From: Peteryoungia wuzhouensis
Lineage (GTDB): Bacteria; Pseudomonadota; Alphaproteobacteria; Rhizobiales; Rhizobiaceae
DNA: 64,000 nt
Assembly (NCBI RefSeq): GCF_003205195.1
Contig: NZ_QJRY01000003.1
Location: forward strand, 248,001 to 312,000
Direction: 5' to 3'
The translations under genes were made by a program, and so were the position numbers. Under the pieces are notes generated by a model, which was not told the origin of the DNA, ran no database searches, and was given only the letters and a program-made list of their open reading frames with translations. Below, one piece after another: positions 8,890-20,235 of the stretch (its first letter is position 1; the number at the start of each line of letters is the position of its first letter).

Positions 8890-9747
8890 TTAGAGAATAG
8901 GCTTGCCACCGGTGACTGCAATCGTCGCGCCGGACACATAACTGGAGAGCGGATCAGCGAGCATCACATAGGCCGTCTGCAATTCCGCCGGCTGGCCGGG
9001 GCGCTTCATCGGCACCTGCTGACCGAAGTTCTTCACCTTGTCCTCCGGCATCGTCGACGGAATGAGCGGAGTCCAGATCGGCCCCGGAGCCACGGTATTC
9101 GCCCGGATCTTCTTCTCCGCCAGCATCTGCGCAAGCCCCGCGGTAAAGTTCTGGATTGCGCCCTTGGTCGTCGCATAGGCGAGAAGATGCGGGCTCGGAC
9201 TATCCGAATTGATCGACGCCGTGTTGATGATCGAACCGCCGTTTTTCATATGCGGCACGGCAGCCTTGGTCAGATAGAACATCGCATGGATATTGACGCG
9301 GAAGGTGAGTTCCCACTCCTCATCCGGGATTTCAGTGATGCCCTCGAATGTCGCCTGATGGGCAGCATTGTTGACAAGAATGTCGACGCCGCCAAGTTCG
9401 CGGACCGCCATGTCCACAATCTCGCGGCAATGATCGGCATTCTGGATGTCGCCGCGCACCAGGACGGCTTTGCGACCGGCCTTTTCCACCCAACGCGCGG
9501 TATCCCGGGCGTCCTCGTCTTCCTCGATATAGGAAATCAGCACATCTGCGCCTTCCCGCGCATAGGCAATGGCAACCGCGCGGCCGATCCCGCTATCGCC
9601 GCCGGTGACAATGGCCCTCAGGCCCTCAAGCTTTCCAGAGCCTTTGTAGCTTTCCTCGCCATGGTCGGGCCTTGGATTCATGTCTGCGGTTCGGCCCGGC
9701 ATCGGGACCTTGTCCTGCGAAAACGGAGGCGTCGGATAATCGGCCAT
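8890..9747 (-). CDS. SDR oxidoreductase, general-stress (YghA/GsiB-like) type
   Basis: A 285-residue SDR with the long Pro-rich N-terminus (PTPPFSQDKVPMPG) typical of the glucose/aldehyde dehydrogenase-like stress SDRs. Cofactor motif TGGDSGIGRAVA, NNAAHQ, and catalytic S...Y-x3-K (TASINSD; AYATTKGA) are all present. RBS GAGGAGA precedes the ATG. It is the first gene of the leftward run ending in the photolyase. The natural substrate is unknown. Confidence 0.88.
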   Translation of the reverse strand: MADYPTPPFSQDKVPMPGRTADMNPRPDHGEESYKGSGKLEGLRAIVTGGDSGIGRAVAIAYAREGADVLISYIEEDEDARDTARWVEKAGRKAVLVRGDIQNADHCREIVDMAVRELGGVDILVNNAAHQATFEGITEIPDEEWELTFRVNIHAMFYLTKAAVPHMKNGGSIINTASINSDSPSPHLLAYATTKGAIQNFTAGLAQMLAEKKIRANTVAPGPIWTPLIPSTMPEDKVKNFGQQVPMKRPGQPAELQTAYVMLADPLSSYVSGATIAVTGGKPIL

Positions 9748-9820
9748 CTTGTCTGTCTCCTCGTGTGGGTTCGAGGGTCAAACCGGCGAGCCATGGATGA
9801 GTTCCGGAAATCGGTGGTAC

Positions 9821-9851
9821 CAAAAACAAAGGGCCGGCGTGATGCCGGCCC
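9821..9851 (-). terminator. Rho-independent terminator of the galactosidase operon
   Basis: On the minus strand GGGCCGGC (9851-9844), a 5-nt loop and GCCGGCCC (9838-9831) form an 8-bp GC stem followed by TTTGTTTTT. It lies 14 bp beyond the GH42 stop. Confidence 0.85.
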
Positions 9852-9864
9852 CGAATGCTTTATC

Positions 9865-11795
9865 TCAGGTGCGCCAGGCGGCAACCGCCTGCGGTTTCAA
9901 AATAGTCTCGCCGAGCAACGGATCCGCACCTGCTGGCAGCGCCCAGTCCTCGGTTCCGTAGTTGAAGGCGAAGACGAGGTCGCCACGGCGACGGATACGT
10001 ATGAAGTCGGGCACGCGCAGCGTCGCAACGCCTGCCTTCTTCGTTGCCAGTTCCAGCACCTCGGCCAACAGCCCGGAGTCCGCCCAGCAGGCAAGATAGA
10101 GCACATTGCCCTTCTCGGTGAGAGCCGGATCGCCGTTGTCGAAGGTCGCGAGCACCGAGGCCGAGGTCTCCAGATATTCGCGCCAGCGGATCGCATGACC
10201 CGAAACTGCTCCGGAGATGCCATCCGACAGCCCCGGACGCATGGAGGAAACCTGGATGACGCGATTGCCTGTGAGTGCGCCCAGTGGACCAGGCGGCAGG
10301 TTTTCCGGAATGCGGAAATTGCGGTCGCGCGAACCCGTGCGCGCACCGATCACGACGACACCCCTAGCCTTCTCAAGCTCGGCCCGTGCGGCTTCGCTCA
10401 CTTCCGTCATGCAGGGCACGACGACCAGCGGATAGCCCTCGAGCGACGCACCCGGACGGACGAAATCGACGTTGAGGCCAAGATGGCGCAGGGCCTCGTA
10501 CCAGCGGAAACACAGTTCCTCGTAGCGGAAATCCTTGCCCTGCGGCTGGATCATCGTCGACCAGTAGCTCTGGTAATCGAAGACCAGCGCCACCGGTGCC
10601 CGGCTCGTTTCGGGAAGCGCGCCGAGGGCGGCCAGCTCGTCTGAGACCTGCATGGCTTCCTTGCCGCCCGGCGACCATTCGTCGAGGCCGGGCAGGTTCA
10701 GACCCGCATGCATCTGTTCCTGTGCAAACGGCGCCTGGCGCCAGCGAAAATAGCTGACGACATCGGCCCCATGTGCCAGCGCCTCCCAGGTCCACAGACG
10801 CACCATGCCGGGCTTCGGCACGGGGTTCCACGGCGCCCAGTTGACCGGACCCGGCTGCTGCTCCATCACCCAGAAGCGGCCCTTGCCGACGGCGCGGTAG
10901 AGATCGTGGTGATAGGGCGCGATATCGGGATGCGAGGTTTCGGCCCAGCGATTGCGTTCGTCTTCGGTGAAGGGGAACTTCTCGACGAAGCCGATCGGAT
11001 AGCTGTCCCAGGAGGCGAGATCGAGATTATCGCCGACCTTGAAGTGGTCGAAATCGGAGACGAAGCCCATGAAGTTATGCGTGATCCAGCGACCTGGAGA
11101 ATGCTTGCGAATGATCTCGCACTGCATCTTGTCGTAAGCCGCGACCTGATCCGAATGGAAGCGCCAGAAGTCGAGACGCGTTGCCGGGTTCGGCTCGGTC
11201 ACAGTGAGGTTCGGCAGGGCGACATCGTCGAAGCTGTTGAGCTCCATCGACCAGAAGACCGACCCCCAGGCTTCGTTCAGCTGGTCGGTCGACTGGTAGC
11301 GCAGCCGCAGCCAGCGCTTGAAGCTCTTCAGATCTTCAGGGCCCCAGGAAACCGTCGTGTCATGGCAGCCATATTCATTGTCCGTCTGCCAGCCGACAAT
11401 GCCGGGGTGCTCGCCATAGCGCTTGGCGACGATCTCTACGATCCGCGCGCTTTCCTTCCACCAGGTTTCCGATGAGAAGGTGTAGTGACGGCGCGAACCG
11501 AAGCCGCGCGGGCGGCCCTGTTCGTCATAAGGGATGATATCGGGGCATTCGTCCACCAGCCACTTGGGCGGGGTTGCAGTCGGCGTGCCGAGCACGACCT
11601 TAAGGCCCGCTTCATGCAACACGTCAATCGCCCGATCGAGCCATTCGAAGGTGAAATTGCCGCGCGAGGGCTCCAGACGAGACCAGGCAAACTCACCGAT
11701 GCGCACGAAGGATATGCCGAGTTCGCGCATACGGCGCGCGTCGGTTTTCCACCGGCTTTCGTCCCAGTGTTCCGGATAGTAGCAGACGCCCAGCA

Positions 11796-11796
<1 letters not shown>
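9865..11796 (-). CDS. Beta-galactosidase, glycoside hydrolase family 42
   Basis: A 643-residue GH42 enzyme that hydrolyses terminal beta-galactosides. The TIM barrel occupies about residues 1-380, with acid/base E141 in TDNEYG and nucleophile E312 in VMEQQPGPVNW. Trimerisation and C-terminal beta domains follow, and the full family length is present. No signal peptide, so it acts on imported oligosaccharides in the cytoplasm. Its ATG overlaps the stop of the ATPase gene by one base (TAATG). It is the last gene of the six-gene sugar operon and ends at a clear terminator. Confidence 0.95.
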
Positions 11797-12879
<1,083 letters not shown>

Positions 12880-12887
<8 letters not shown>

Positions 12888-14985
12888 GGGTCTTGCCTCC
12901 CTTGATCGGTTCGAGTTCGAGCAGAAGTGCGCTTTCAGGCGTCAGCATCGGCAGCGGCAGGCCGGCAAGTCCGGCACTGGAAAGCGCGAAGGTGACAGCA
13001 CCGGAAAGCAGCGCTTTCTGGCCCTCGGAGATACGGATGAATTGCGGTTCTGCCGGCAACACGGTCTTGATCCGCCACTGGCCACCGAACTGAGTGACCT
13101 CATCGGGCAGACGCAGAGGCGCTGGCTGTTCGCCCACCATCTGCGGACCCTGCGCGACGATCACCACGATTTTCTCGCCGGAAGCTGCACCCCAGACATA
13201 GCGACCGTCGAGCGGCTCCATGCGGAAGCTGGCGCCCGGCGCATGGAAGAGATCGCGCAGCCGCTTGTAGGTCTCGATATAGACCTTGAGTTCGTCGCGC
13301 TCCGCATCGGTGAGTTCGAGCGGATTGAGCTCGACACCAAGATGATAGGCGATGGCCACCAGCGCCCGGAAGGCAAGCGTGTGGCGGCGACCAGTCTGAT
13401 GGTTCGGCGAGGCCGAGATATGGCTGCCGAGAATTTCCGGCGGCACGAAAACCGAAGCGCCGCGCTGAATTTCCAGCCGCTCCAGCGCATCCGTGCAATC
13501 GGACGTCCAGACGCGATGGGTGCGCTTCAAGGCACCGTAATCGATCCGTCCGCCACCGGAGGCGCAGCTTTCGATTTCGACGTCGGGATGAGCGGCACGA
13601 ATCCGGTCCATCAGCGCATAGACGGCGCGGGTCTGGGCTGATGTCTTCGCCTTGCCATCGCGACCGGCCGCATGCGTCAGATCGCGGTTCATGTCCCACT
13701 TGATGTAGGAGACAGCATGGTTGGACAGCACCGCGTCGATCTTGCCGAAGAGATAATCGGAGACTTCGGGACGGGTCAGGTCGAGCACCAGCTGGGTACG
13801 CGATTCCAGGATAGGACGCCCCTCGATCGTCAGCGCCCAATCGGGATGCGCCTTGTAGAGCTCCGACACGGGGTTCACCATCTCAGGTTCGAACCAGATG
13901 CCGAACTGCATGCCGAGCCCGGTCACATGATCGACCAGGGGCTTCAGTCCCTCGGGATATTTGCGTGCATCGATATCCCAGTCGCCAAGGCTCGTGGTGT
14001 CGTTGTCGCGCTTGCCGAACCAGCCGTCGTCGAGCACGAAGCGCTCGATGCCAAGCTCGGCGGCCGCTGTCGCCTGGGCTTTCAGCGAGTCCATCTGGTG
14101 GTCGAAGTAATTGCCTTCCCAGGTGTTCAGCGTCACCGGGCGCGGGCTCATGGTGCCACCGGGCCAGGTGGTCAGCTCTTCGCGCACGAAGGCGTGGAAG
14201 TCTTCGCTATCGGCACCGGCATAGGCCGTCGGGCTTTCATAGCTTTCGCCCGGAGCGAGAATCATCTCACCCGGCTCGAAGAGCTCTCCGAGATGGACAA
14301 GGCGTCGACCGTCATCGATGCGGTCGATGACCATCTGATGGTTGCCGCTGAAGCCAAGCGTGACACCGAAAATCTGGGTTTCGCTCTCGATGAACAGCAT
14401 CGGGAAGCGATCATGCGAGGTGCGCCCGCGCCGGTTTTCCTGGATCCAGGTGCCATTGCCGAGAAGCTCGCGGCGGGTCTGGAATTCGCGACCCCAGATG
14501 CCGGTGAAGCTCATGACCTGCACATCGCCGGCCGGTGCCAGGAAGGTCGCCGCCATGCAGCGATCAAGCTGATAATCCGCGTCGCCGAGATTGCTTAACT
14601 CCGTCGCCATCGAGATGAGGCCAGAATCATGCGCCGTGAGCGTGATGGCAATGCCGAGCCGGGCGACCGAATCGACACCTTTCAGCACCGTCTGATTGCC
14701 GTCACGCAGGACGGTCCAGCCACCGAACTGCGCAACGAAATCGCGACCCCCGCGGTGACCTGCAATCGCCGGCCAGCCAAAGAAGCCCATGCCGCCCGCC
14801 GGCAGGAGCACATTCGAGGGCACGGCGATATCCATGCCGTTGACCCGGCTGGAACGCTCGATTTCGAACAGGGGGTCGGGTTCAACAGGTTCCGAGCCGA
14901 AAGACAGGATTTCCGGCATGCCGAGTTCCGGCAGGCGCAGGCTTAAGGCCAGCTGGCCCGAATCGATGATGACGATTTCGCTCAT
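12880..14985 (-). CDS. Alpha-galactosidase, glycoside hydrolase family 36
   Basis: A 701-residue GH36 enzyme for melibiose/raffinose-type alpha-galactosides. The catalytic nucleophile is D431 in YIKWDMNRD and the acid/base lies in SDCTDA (about 496-499); [11 protein letters not shown] is a further family signature. No signal peptide. The start ATG 14985 overlaps the upstream permease stop (ATGA), and the N-terminal beta domain begins at once. A much longer open frame continues upstream, but that part is the permease gene read in another frame. Intracellular hydrolysis would release galactose plus sucrose or glucose. Confidence 0.95.
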
Positions 14986-15833
14986 CCCTTGGTCGCTCCG
15001 AGTGTGAGGCCAGCGATGAAGTGGCGCTGCATGAGGAAGAACATCGCGACCGGCGGCAGGGCCGCGACGATCGAGCCGGCGGATACGAGATGCCAGGCAG
15101 CAACCCATTGTCCGTTCAGCGAATAAAGACCGGCGGTCACCGGCATGGCATGCTGACCCTGCACGAGAACCGTCGCCCAGAAGTAGTCGTTCCAGACGAA
15201 GGTGAAGATGAGGACAGAGAGCGCGGCGATCGCCGGGCGCATCAGCGGTAGCACGATGTAGCGGAAGATCCGCCATTCCGAGACACCCTCGACGCGGGCC
15301 GATTCAATGAGTGCGAAGGGCAGACCCTTGATGAAGTTGCGCATGAACAGCGTGCAGAAACCGGTCTGGAAGGCGACATGGAAGAGCACGAGGCCCATCG
15401 TGGTGTCGTAGAGACCAGCGCGCAGCGTCATATCACGCACTGGAACCATCAGGATCTGGAACGGGATGAAGTTGCCGGCAACGAACATGAAGAAGAGGAC
15501 GAGATTGCCCTTAAACTTGTAGACCGCCAGCGCAAAGCCGGTGAGGCAGGACAGCGCCACCGCGCCGATCACCGTCGGGATCGTCACCTTGAACGAGTTC
15601 AGGATGTAGTAGCCGATCGGCGAGTTGTTGAAGACCGCCGAATAGTTCTCGAAACCGGCGAAACCCGAGGGAATGCCGAAATAATTGCCGGCTGCAAGGT
15701 CGCTCGCAGGGCGCACCGAGGTGATGGCGACGCCGATCAGCGGGAGGAGCCAGAGGAAGAGCGCGACCGGCAGCAGGATCTTGTAGGCCATCTGCACAAA
15801 CGGCGAGGCCTTCTGTATCGGAGTGGGGAACAT
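14982..15833 (-). CDS. Sugar ABC importer permease (MalG-like)
   Basis: A 283-residue inner-membrane subunit with about six hydrophobic segments. The cytoplasmic ATPase-contact loop is ESARVEGVSEWRIFRYIVLPLMRPAI, the EAA motif of CUT1 permeases. Its start shares one base with the stop of the preceding permease (TGATG), and its stop overlaps the alpha-galactosidase start, so the four genes are tightly coupled. Confidence 0.94.
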   Translation of the reverse strand: MFPTPIQKASPFVQMAYKILLPVALFLWLLPLIGVAITSVRPASDLAAGNYFGIPSGFAGFENYSAVFNNSPIGYYILNSFKVTIPTVIGAVALSCLTGFALAVYKFKGNLVLFFMFVAGNFIPFQILMVPVRDMTLRAGLYDTTMGLVLFHVAFQTGFCTLFMRNFIKGLPFALIESARVEGVSEWRIFRYIVLPLMRPAIAALSVLIFTFVWNDYFWATVLVQGQHAMPVTAGLYSLNGQWVAAWHLVSAGSIVAALPPVAMFFLMQRHFIAGLTLGATKG

Positions 15834-16741
15834 CAGGCGTTCCTTTCCTGAGCGAGCATGCGGACGATGAAGAGCGAGATGAAGACCATCATGATCAGGA
15901 ACAGCACGACCGCGATCGACGCGCCGTAGCCCATGCGGAAGCCGTATTCGGAGAGCGCCTGCTCATACATGAAGTAGGAGAGGACTGAGCTCGAGCCGTA
16001 GGGGCCGCCGGCCGTCATGATCGACACGAGGTCGAAGGAACGTAGAGAGCCGATCACGGTGACGACCATCGCGATGAAGGTCGCAGGTGCCAGCTGCGGC
16101 AGGATCACATACCAGAGCAGCTTCAGCCCCTTGGCACCGTCCATGCGGGCGGCTTCAACCTGCTCCGGATTGATGTTGTTGAGACCCGTCAGGTACAGGA
16201 TCATGCAATAGGCTGTCTGCGGCCAGAGCCCGGCAATGATGATGCCGTAAGTCACGTAGCGCTCGTCGGCGAGAACGGCGATCTGCTCGCCGAACAGCAT
16301 TTCCGTGAGCTTTGAGAAGAGGCCGAAATCCGGCGCGTAGAACCACGTGAACATCAGCCCGACGACGACCTGACTGATAACGAAGGGGAAGAAGAAGAGC
16401 GATTTGTAGAGCCGGATGCCGGTGACGGTCTGGTTGAGGAAGAGTGCTGCCGCAAGACCCGCCGGAATCGACAGGAGATAGAGCACCAGCCAGATCAGGT
16501 TGTTGTAGAGCGACGTGTAAAAGGTGTCGTCGTCGATCAGTTCGACATAGTTGCCGAAGCCGATCCAGGTCATGGCACCCAGACCGTCCCAGTCGTGGAA
16601 ACTGATCCAGATCGATTCAAAGATCGGCACAAGCACATAGACCAGGAACATCAGGAGGCCCGGCGCCAGAAAGAGAAACGGCGCCAGTGTCTGCTGGTTG
16701 CGCTTCCAGAAGCCGGAAGTCGACGGAACGGTGTTGCGCAT
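15833..16741 (-). CDS. Sugar ABC importer permease (MalF-like)
   Basis: A 302-residue permease with a hydrophobic N-terminal helix (APFLFLAPGLLMFLVYVLVPI) and the EAA loop EAARMDGAKGLKLLWYVILPQLAP. I chose ATG 16741, with AGAGGTG upstream, over an ATG 63 bp earlier whose extension looks non-coding. It pairs with the MalG-like subunit; the binding protein is 85 bp upstream. Confidence 0.93.
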   Translation of the reverse strand: MRNTVPSTSGFWKRNQQTLAPFLFLAPGLLMFLVYVLVPIFESIWISFHDWDGLGAMTWIGFGNYVELIDDDTFYTSLYNNLIWLVLYLLSIPAGLAAALFLNQTVTGIRLYKSLFFFPFVISQVVVGLMFTWFYAPDFGLFSKLTEMLFGEQIAVLADERYVTYGIIIAGLWPQTAYCMILYLTGLNNINPEQVEAARMDGAKGLKLLWYVILPQLAPATFIAMVVTVIGSLRSFDLVSIMTAGGPYGSSSVLSYFMYEQALSEYGFRMGYGASIAVVLFLIMMVFISLFIVRMLAQERNA

Positions 16742-16826
16742 GGCGGCACCTCTGAGAAAACGGGGAGAGGCAACCGGATGCCATGGCCAAGAAGACCACA
16801 GCATCCGGCGCAGGGAGCTCTAAGGC

Positions 16827-18059
16827 TTACTTGTAGACGCGGGCGCGGATCTTCTCCAACCGCTCCAGGATCTTGTCCAGGCTGTCGGGCTTGACCATGA
16901 ACTCCTGGAAGCCTTCCATACCGGCCTTTGCCATTTCGGCATTGGCGTCACGGTCATAGAACTGCGCGAGTGCGTGGGCGTTGGACAGCATCTCGAAGCC
17001 GGCCTTGAGGAACGGATCCGCTGGCTTTTCGGCCTTGTTGTTGACCGGCAGCTGACCGAGCGTCGCGTTCATCTTCGTCTGGGCTTCAGGCGAAGCGAGG
17101 TAGGCGAGGAACTTCTTCGCATCTTCCTTGTTCTTCGCGCCCGACGGGATGTGGAACGTGTCGGTCGGAGCCTCTTCGGACATCGGAATACCGGCGGTGA
17201 TTTCCGGGAACTGCAAGAAACCGATCTGCTCTTCCTTCAAGCCGCCGTCCTTCATCGTGGCGACAGCGAAGTTGCCCATCAGATACATGGCAGCCTTGCC
17301 CTGAACCATCTGTGGGATGGCATCCTGCCAGTCGATCGCGGCGTGGTTCTCGTTGAAGTAACCGGCCTTGACCAGCTCACCCCACTTTTCGAACACGGCC
17401 TTCACGCGCGGATCCGTATAGGGCACCTTGCCGGAGGTCAGCTCCATGTGGAACTCGTAGCCGTTGACGCGCAGATCGAGATAATCGAACCAGCCGCCAG
17501 TCGGCCACAGAGCCTTGGTACCGATGGTGATCGGGGTGACGCCAGCAGACTTCAGCTTTTCGCAAGCCGCCAGGAATTCGGCCCAGGTCTTCGGCGGGGC
17601 GATGCCCTGTTCGGCGAAGATGTCCTTACGATAGTAGATGCCCCACTGGTAATAGGTGTAGGGGACGCCCCACTTCTTGCCGTCGATGGTCATCGAGGCA
17701 GACGCGGACTTCAGCTGATCATTCAGGCCATTGGCTTCCCAGACATCCGTGACGTCTTCGAAGAGACCTGCCTTGACGAAAGGCTCCATCCGGTTGCCGG
17801 CATACCATGCGGCGACATCGGGCGCGTCAGCGGTCAGAAAGTTGCGGATGGCGGACTTGTAGCCTTCGTGGTCGAAGTTGTTCCACTTGACCGTGATATC
17901 AGGATTGGCCTTCTGGAAATCGGCGATCAGCTCTTCCATCGCCTTCTTCGGCGCCGGATCGGAATGGTCGGAATTGAGCACGATTTCACCGGCAAACGCG
18001 GTGGACGACAGAAGGGCAGCACCCAGAGCAAGGCTGCTCAGGCTTTTGAAAAAGGTCAT
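16827..18059 (-). CDS. Periplasmic sugar-binding protein (CUT1, MsmE-like)
   Basis: A 410-residue solute-binding protein with a Sec signal peptide (MTFFKSLSSLALGAALLSSTAFA, likely cut after AFA). Start ATG 18059 follows GGGAGGAAAAC. The family-1 binding-protein core includes FLTADAPDVAAWYAGNRMEPF and MVQGKAAMYLMGNFA. Operon content (GH36 and GH42) suggests galactosides such as raffinose, melibiose or galactinol; this is inference from context. It is the first gene of the operon, facing the divergent AraC gene. Confidence 0.93.
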   Translation of the reverse strand: MTFFKSLSSLALGAALLSSTAFAGEIVLNSDHSDPAPKKAMEELIADFQKANPDITVKWNNFDHEGYKSAIRNFLTADAPDVAAWYAGNRMEPFVKAGLFEDVTDVWEANGLNDQLKSASASMTIDGKKWGVPYTYYQWGIYYRKDIFAEQGIAPPKTWAEFLAACEKLKSAGVTPITIGTKALWPTGGWFDYLDLRVNGYEFHMELTSGKVPYTDPRVKAVFEKWGELVKAGYFNENHAAIDWQDAIPQMVQGKAAMYLMGNFAVATMKDGGLKEEQIGFLQFPEITAGIPMSEEAPTDTFHIPSGAKNKEDAKKFLAYLASPEAQTKMNATLGQLPVNNKAEKPADPFLKAGFEMLSNAHALAQFYDRDANAEMAKAGMEGFQEFMVKPDSLDKILERLEKIRARVYK

Positions 18060-18208
18060 GTTTTCCTCCCTATGACCGTGATGCATGGCATGTGCGGAGC
18101 TTGCGCGCGGGATCCCACCCGAGCAGAATTCTCAGCTCGGCTTGATCATCCTCCCCAAACCCGTAATATTCTACCGAGTTTTGGCAGAACTTTTCCGGGA
18201 TCCTAAGA

Positions 18209-19132
18209 TTGGAACAACTGAAGCCTCTATTGTTAGATGAATCCGTTCCGGTGCATCCGGAACATGACCCACGACACCCGCTTGTCATCTTCGGAGATCA
18301 TCGATTTTGCGCCGGCGAATGCCTGACGGTCCACCGCATGGCAGGCCCTCACATGCACAGTCAGGTTGAACTCAATTTCGTGCTGTCCGGCCAAATGACC
18401 TACTGGTTCGACGGTCGCGAATTGACCGTCAACGAGGGGCGCCTCTGCCTGTTCTGGGGCATGATACCCCACCAGGTGATCGATCGCCGCGAAGAGACTA
18501 CCTTCATCTGCCTCTACATCCCGATGTCGGTCTTTCTCGGCCTTGCCAATCTCGAGCGGTTTCGGGACGCCGTCTTCCGCGGCGCAATGATCGAGGCGCT
18601 GGAACTGAGACCTTATGACAGGGATATCTTCATGCGGTGGCGCGATGAACTTTTGTCGGGTGACAAAGGTCTCGCAGAGATCGTCCGCAACGAACTCACC
18701 GCGCGCGTTCTCAGGATCGAGCGCGACGGCTGGCGCGATCTGCGCGAAGAAGGTTCCGCGATAGCAAGCTTCAATGCCAGCGAAAGCGAGCGCTTCGATC
18801 ACATCGAACGCATGCTTCGCTACGTCGCCGAACATGCACTGGAAGACATTTCCGCAGAAGACGTCGGTCGGTCCGTAAACCTGCATCCGAACTACGCGAT
18901 GTCAATCTTCAAGCGTGCCGTCGGGCACACGATCAATCAGGCGATTGTGCGCCATCGCCTCGACACCGCGCAGTCACTGCTGATCTCGACGGATCTTTCG
19001 ATCACCGACGTGTCTTTCGAAAGCGGCTTCGGTTCGGTGTCCCGATTTTACGAGGCATTTAGCAGCCGCTTCATGGAAAAGCCGACCGCGTTTCGCCGCC
19101 GGATGCGGTCCAAGGGCCTGCCTCCGGCCTGA
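18209..19132 (+). CDS. AraC-family regulator of the galactoside operon
   Basis: A 307-residue regulator. An N-terminal cupin-like sugar-sensing domain (MAGPHMHSQVELNFVLSGQM, about 40-80) is followed by a C-terminal double helix-turn-helix (about 190-295; LHPNYAMSIFKRAVGHTINQ and SITDVSFESGFGSVSRFYEAF). The start appears to be TTG 18209, with GGGA upstream; no upstream in-frame ATG is available. It is divergent from the binding-protein gene across 149 bp, the usual layout for a local activator. It converges on the next gene with a gap of 11 bp. Confidence 0.88.
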   Translation: MEQLKPLLLDESVPVHPEHDPRHPLVIFGDHRFCAGECLTVHRMAGPHMHSQVELNFVLSGQMTYWFDGRELTVNEGRLCLFWGMIPHQVIDRREETTFICLYIPMSVFLGLANLERFRDAVFRGAMIEALELRPYDRDIFMRWRDELLSGDKGLAEIVRNELTARVLRIERDGWRDLREEGSAIASFNASESERFDHIERMLRYVAEHALEDISAEDVGRSVNLHPNYAMSIFKRAVGHTINQAIVRHRLDTAQSLLISTDLSITDVSFESGFGSVSRFYEAFSSRFMEKPTAFRRRMRSKGLPPA

Positions 19133-19143
19133 GTGCGCACTTT

Positions 19144-20232
19144 CTAGCGGGCAGCAATTTCAGACAATCGCGGCATCGGAACACCCGGGCACCATTGCTG
19201 GAACCCGATGATGCGGCGGACGATCTTTTCCGCATGATTTCCCGCGATATCACGTAGGCGATGGTCCAGATAGGGATTGAGGAAACGCTGCAGAGTCGTC
19301 TCGACATAGACTTCGGCTTCCTTGCCGAGGTGATGGACCCGGAAACCAGGCACCACCTCGTCACGGTATATGCGTTCAAGATCGGAACGGATCGCGGTAT
19401 CCGCGAGAATATCCTTCACACATTCGGCCTCGGGCCGCCCTTCTCTCTGCCAGCGATCGGCAAGAACGGTGTGACCAAGATTGAGGATATGCAGCTTAAG
19501 CCTTTCATAGGGCGTCAGATCCTCAACGACCTTGATGGAAGGATGTTCGCAGGGAAGCGTGAGCCCCGGCTGACGCTCGATCGCCCATATTGCATAGGGT
19601 TCAGCGATCGCCCCTGCCGGCTCGATCGGCTCCGAGACGATGCGATCGACAAGGGTATTGCCCCAGATGACACGATCCGACAGCCAGGACTGGAAGTTCA
19701 CATCGGCAACATGTCGACTTGCAAGGTCCAGGATCACCCGTTGTAGAACCTCGCCATTCCGCGAGATCAGCTCGCATGGCAGAATGGTGAGCGATGCGCC
19801 GCCGCTGCGGAAGCGTGCATGAAGAAGCGCCAGAAGCTTCATGGGAAATGATCGCGGCACGCCATCGAGGCTGTCACCTTCGACGAGGGCATATCCCTTG
19901 TCTCCGGTATTGCTGATCACGACCCTCGCCTCCTCGACGAAGACGCGGGCTACTTCAGCCCAGTCGCTGGCGGTTGAGAGGGACCTGGTGACCGACCGCA
20001 CACGCAGTTCGCGCTCGATGGCAATGCCATCCTCAAGGCCCCGGATGATAACGGGAAAGCCGGTTGCGGCCGACAAGGCACCAATCCGACCGGCGCGCGC
20101 GGGATCGCCGCTCGTTTGGACCACGGTAATCGATCCAAGCGCCTTTCCCACCTCCAGGGCTTCACTGACGAAGAGATCGGCATGGGCCTGAAGGAACCGA
20201 CTGGTACCGAATTGCAGGATGGGTGTCGTCAT
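19144..20232 (-). CDS. Tagaturonate/fructuronate reductase-like dehydrogenase
   Basis: A 362-residue member of the polyol-specific long-chain (mannitol) dehydrogenase family. An N-terminal NAD-binding start (ILQFGTSRFLQAHADLFV) precedes the catalytic motif K246-x4-N251-x2-H254 (KLHILNLGH). It is shorter than E. coli UxaB (~480). Context suggests it reduces D-tagaturonate to D-altronate for the neighbouring altronate-dehydratase homologue, but reduction of fructuronate cannot be excluded. It follows the GntR gene by 3 bp with AGGAGAC as RBS. Confidence 0.82.
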   Translation of the reverse strand: MTTPILQFGTSRFLQAHADLFVSEALEVGKALGSITVVQTSGDPARAGRIGALSAATGFPVIIRGLEDGIAIERELRVRSVTRSLSTASDWAEVARVFVEEARVVISNTGDKGYALVEGDSLDGVPRSFPMKLLALLHARFRSGGASLTILPCELISRNGEVLQRVILDLASRHVADVNFQSWLSDRVIWGNTLVDRIVSEPIEPAGAIAEPYAIWAIERQPGLTLPCEHPSIKVVEDLTPYERLKLHILNLGHTVLADRWQREGRPEAECVKDILADTAIRSDLERIYRDEVVPGFRVHHLGKEAEVYVETTLQRFLNPYLDHRLRDIAGNHAEKIVRRIIGFQQWCPGVPMPRLSEIAAR

Positions 20233-20235
20233 GGC

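Noticed and set aside
8863-10644. 593-codon plus-strand open frame
   Set aside because: Overlaps the SDR and GH42 genes, which are well supported on the minus strand; the translated protein has no recognisable domain.
18109-18204. Two GGGATCC repeats in the AraC/binding-protein divergent region
   Set aside because: GGGATCCC (18109-18116) and GGGATCCT (18197-18204) are 88 bp apart. GATC-containing short motifs are common in GC-rich DNA, and the spacing does not fit AraC direct repeats.
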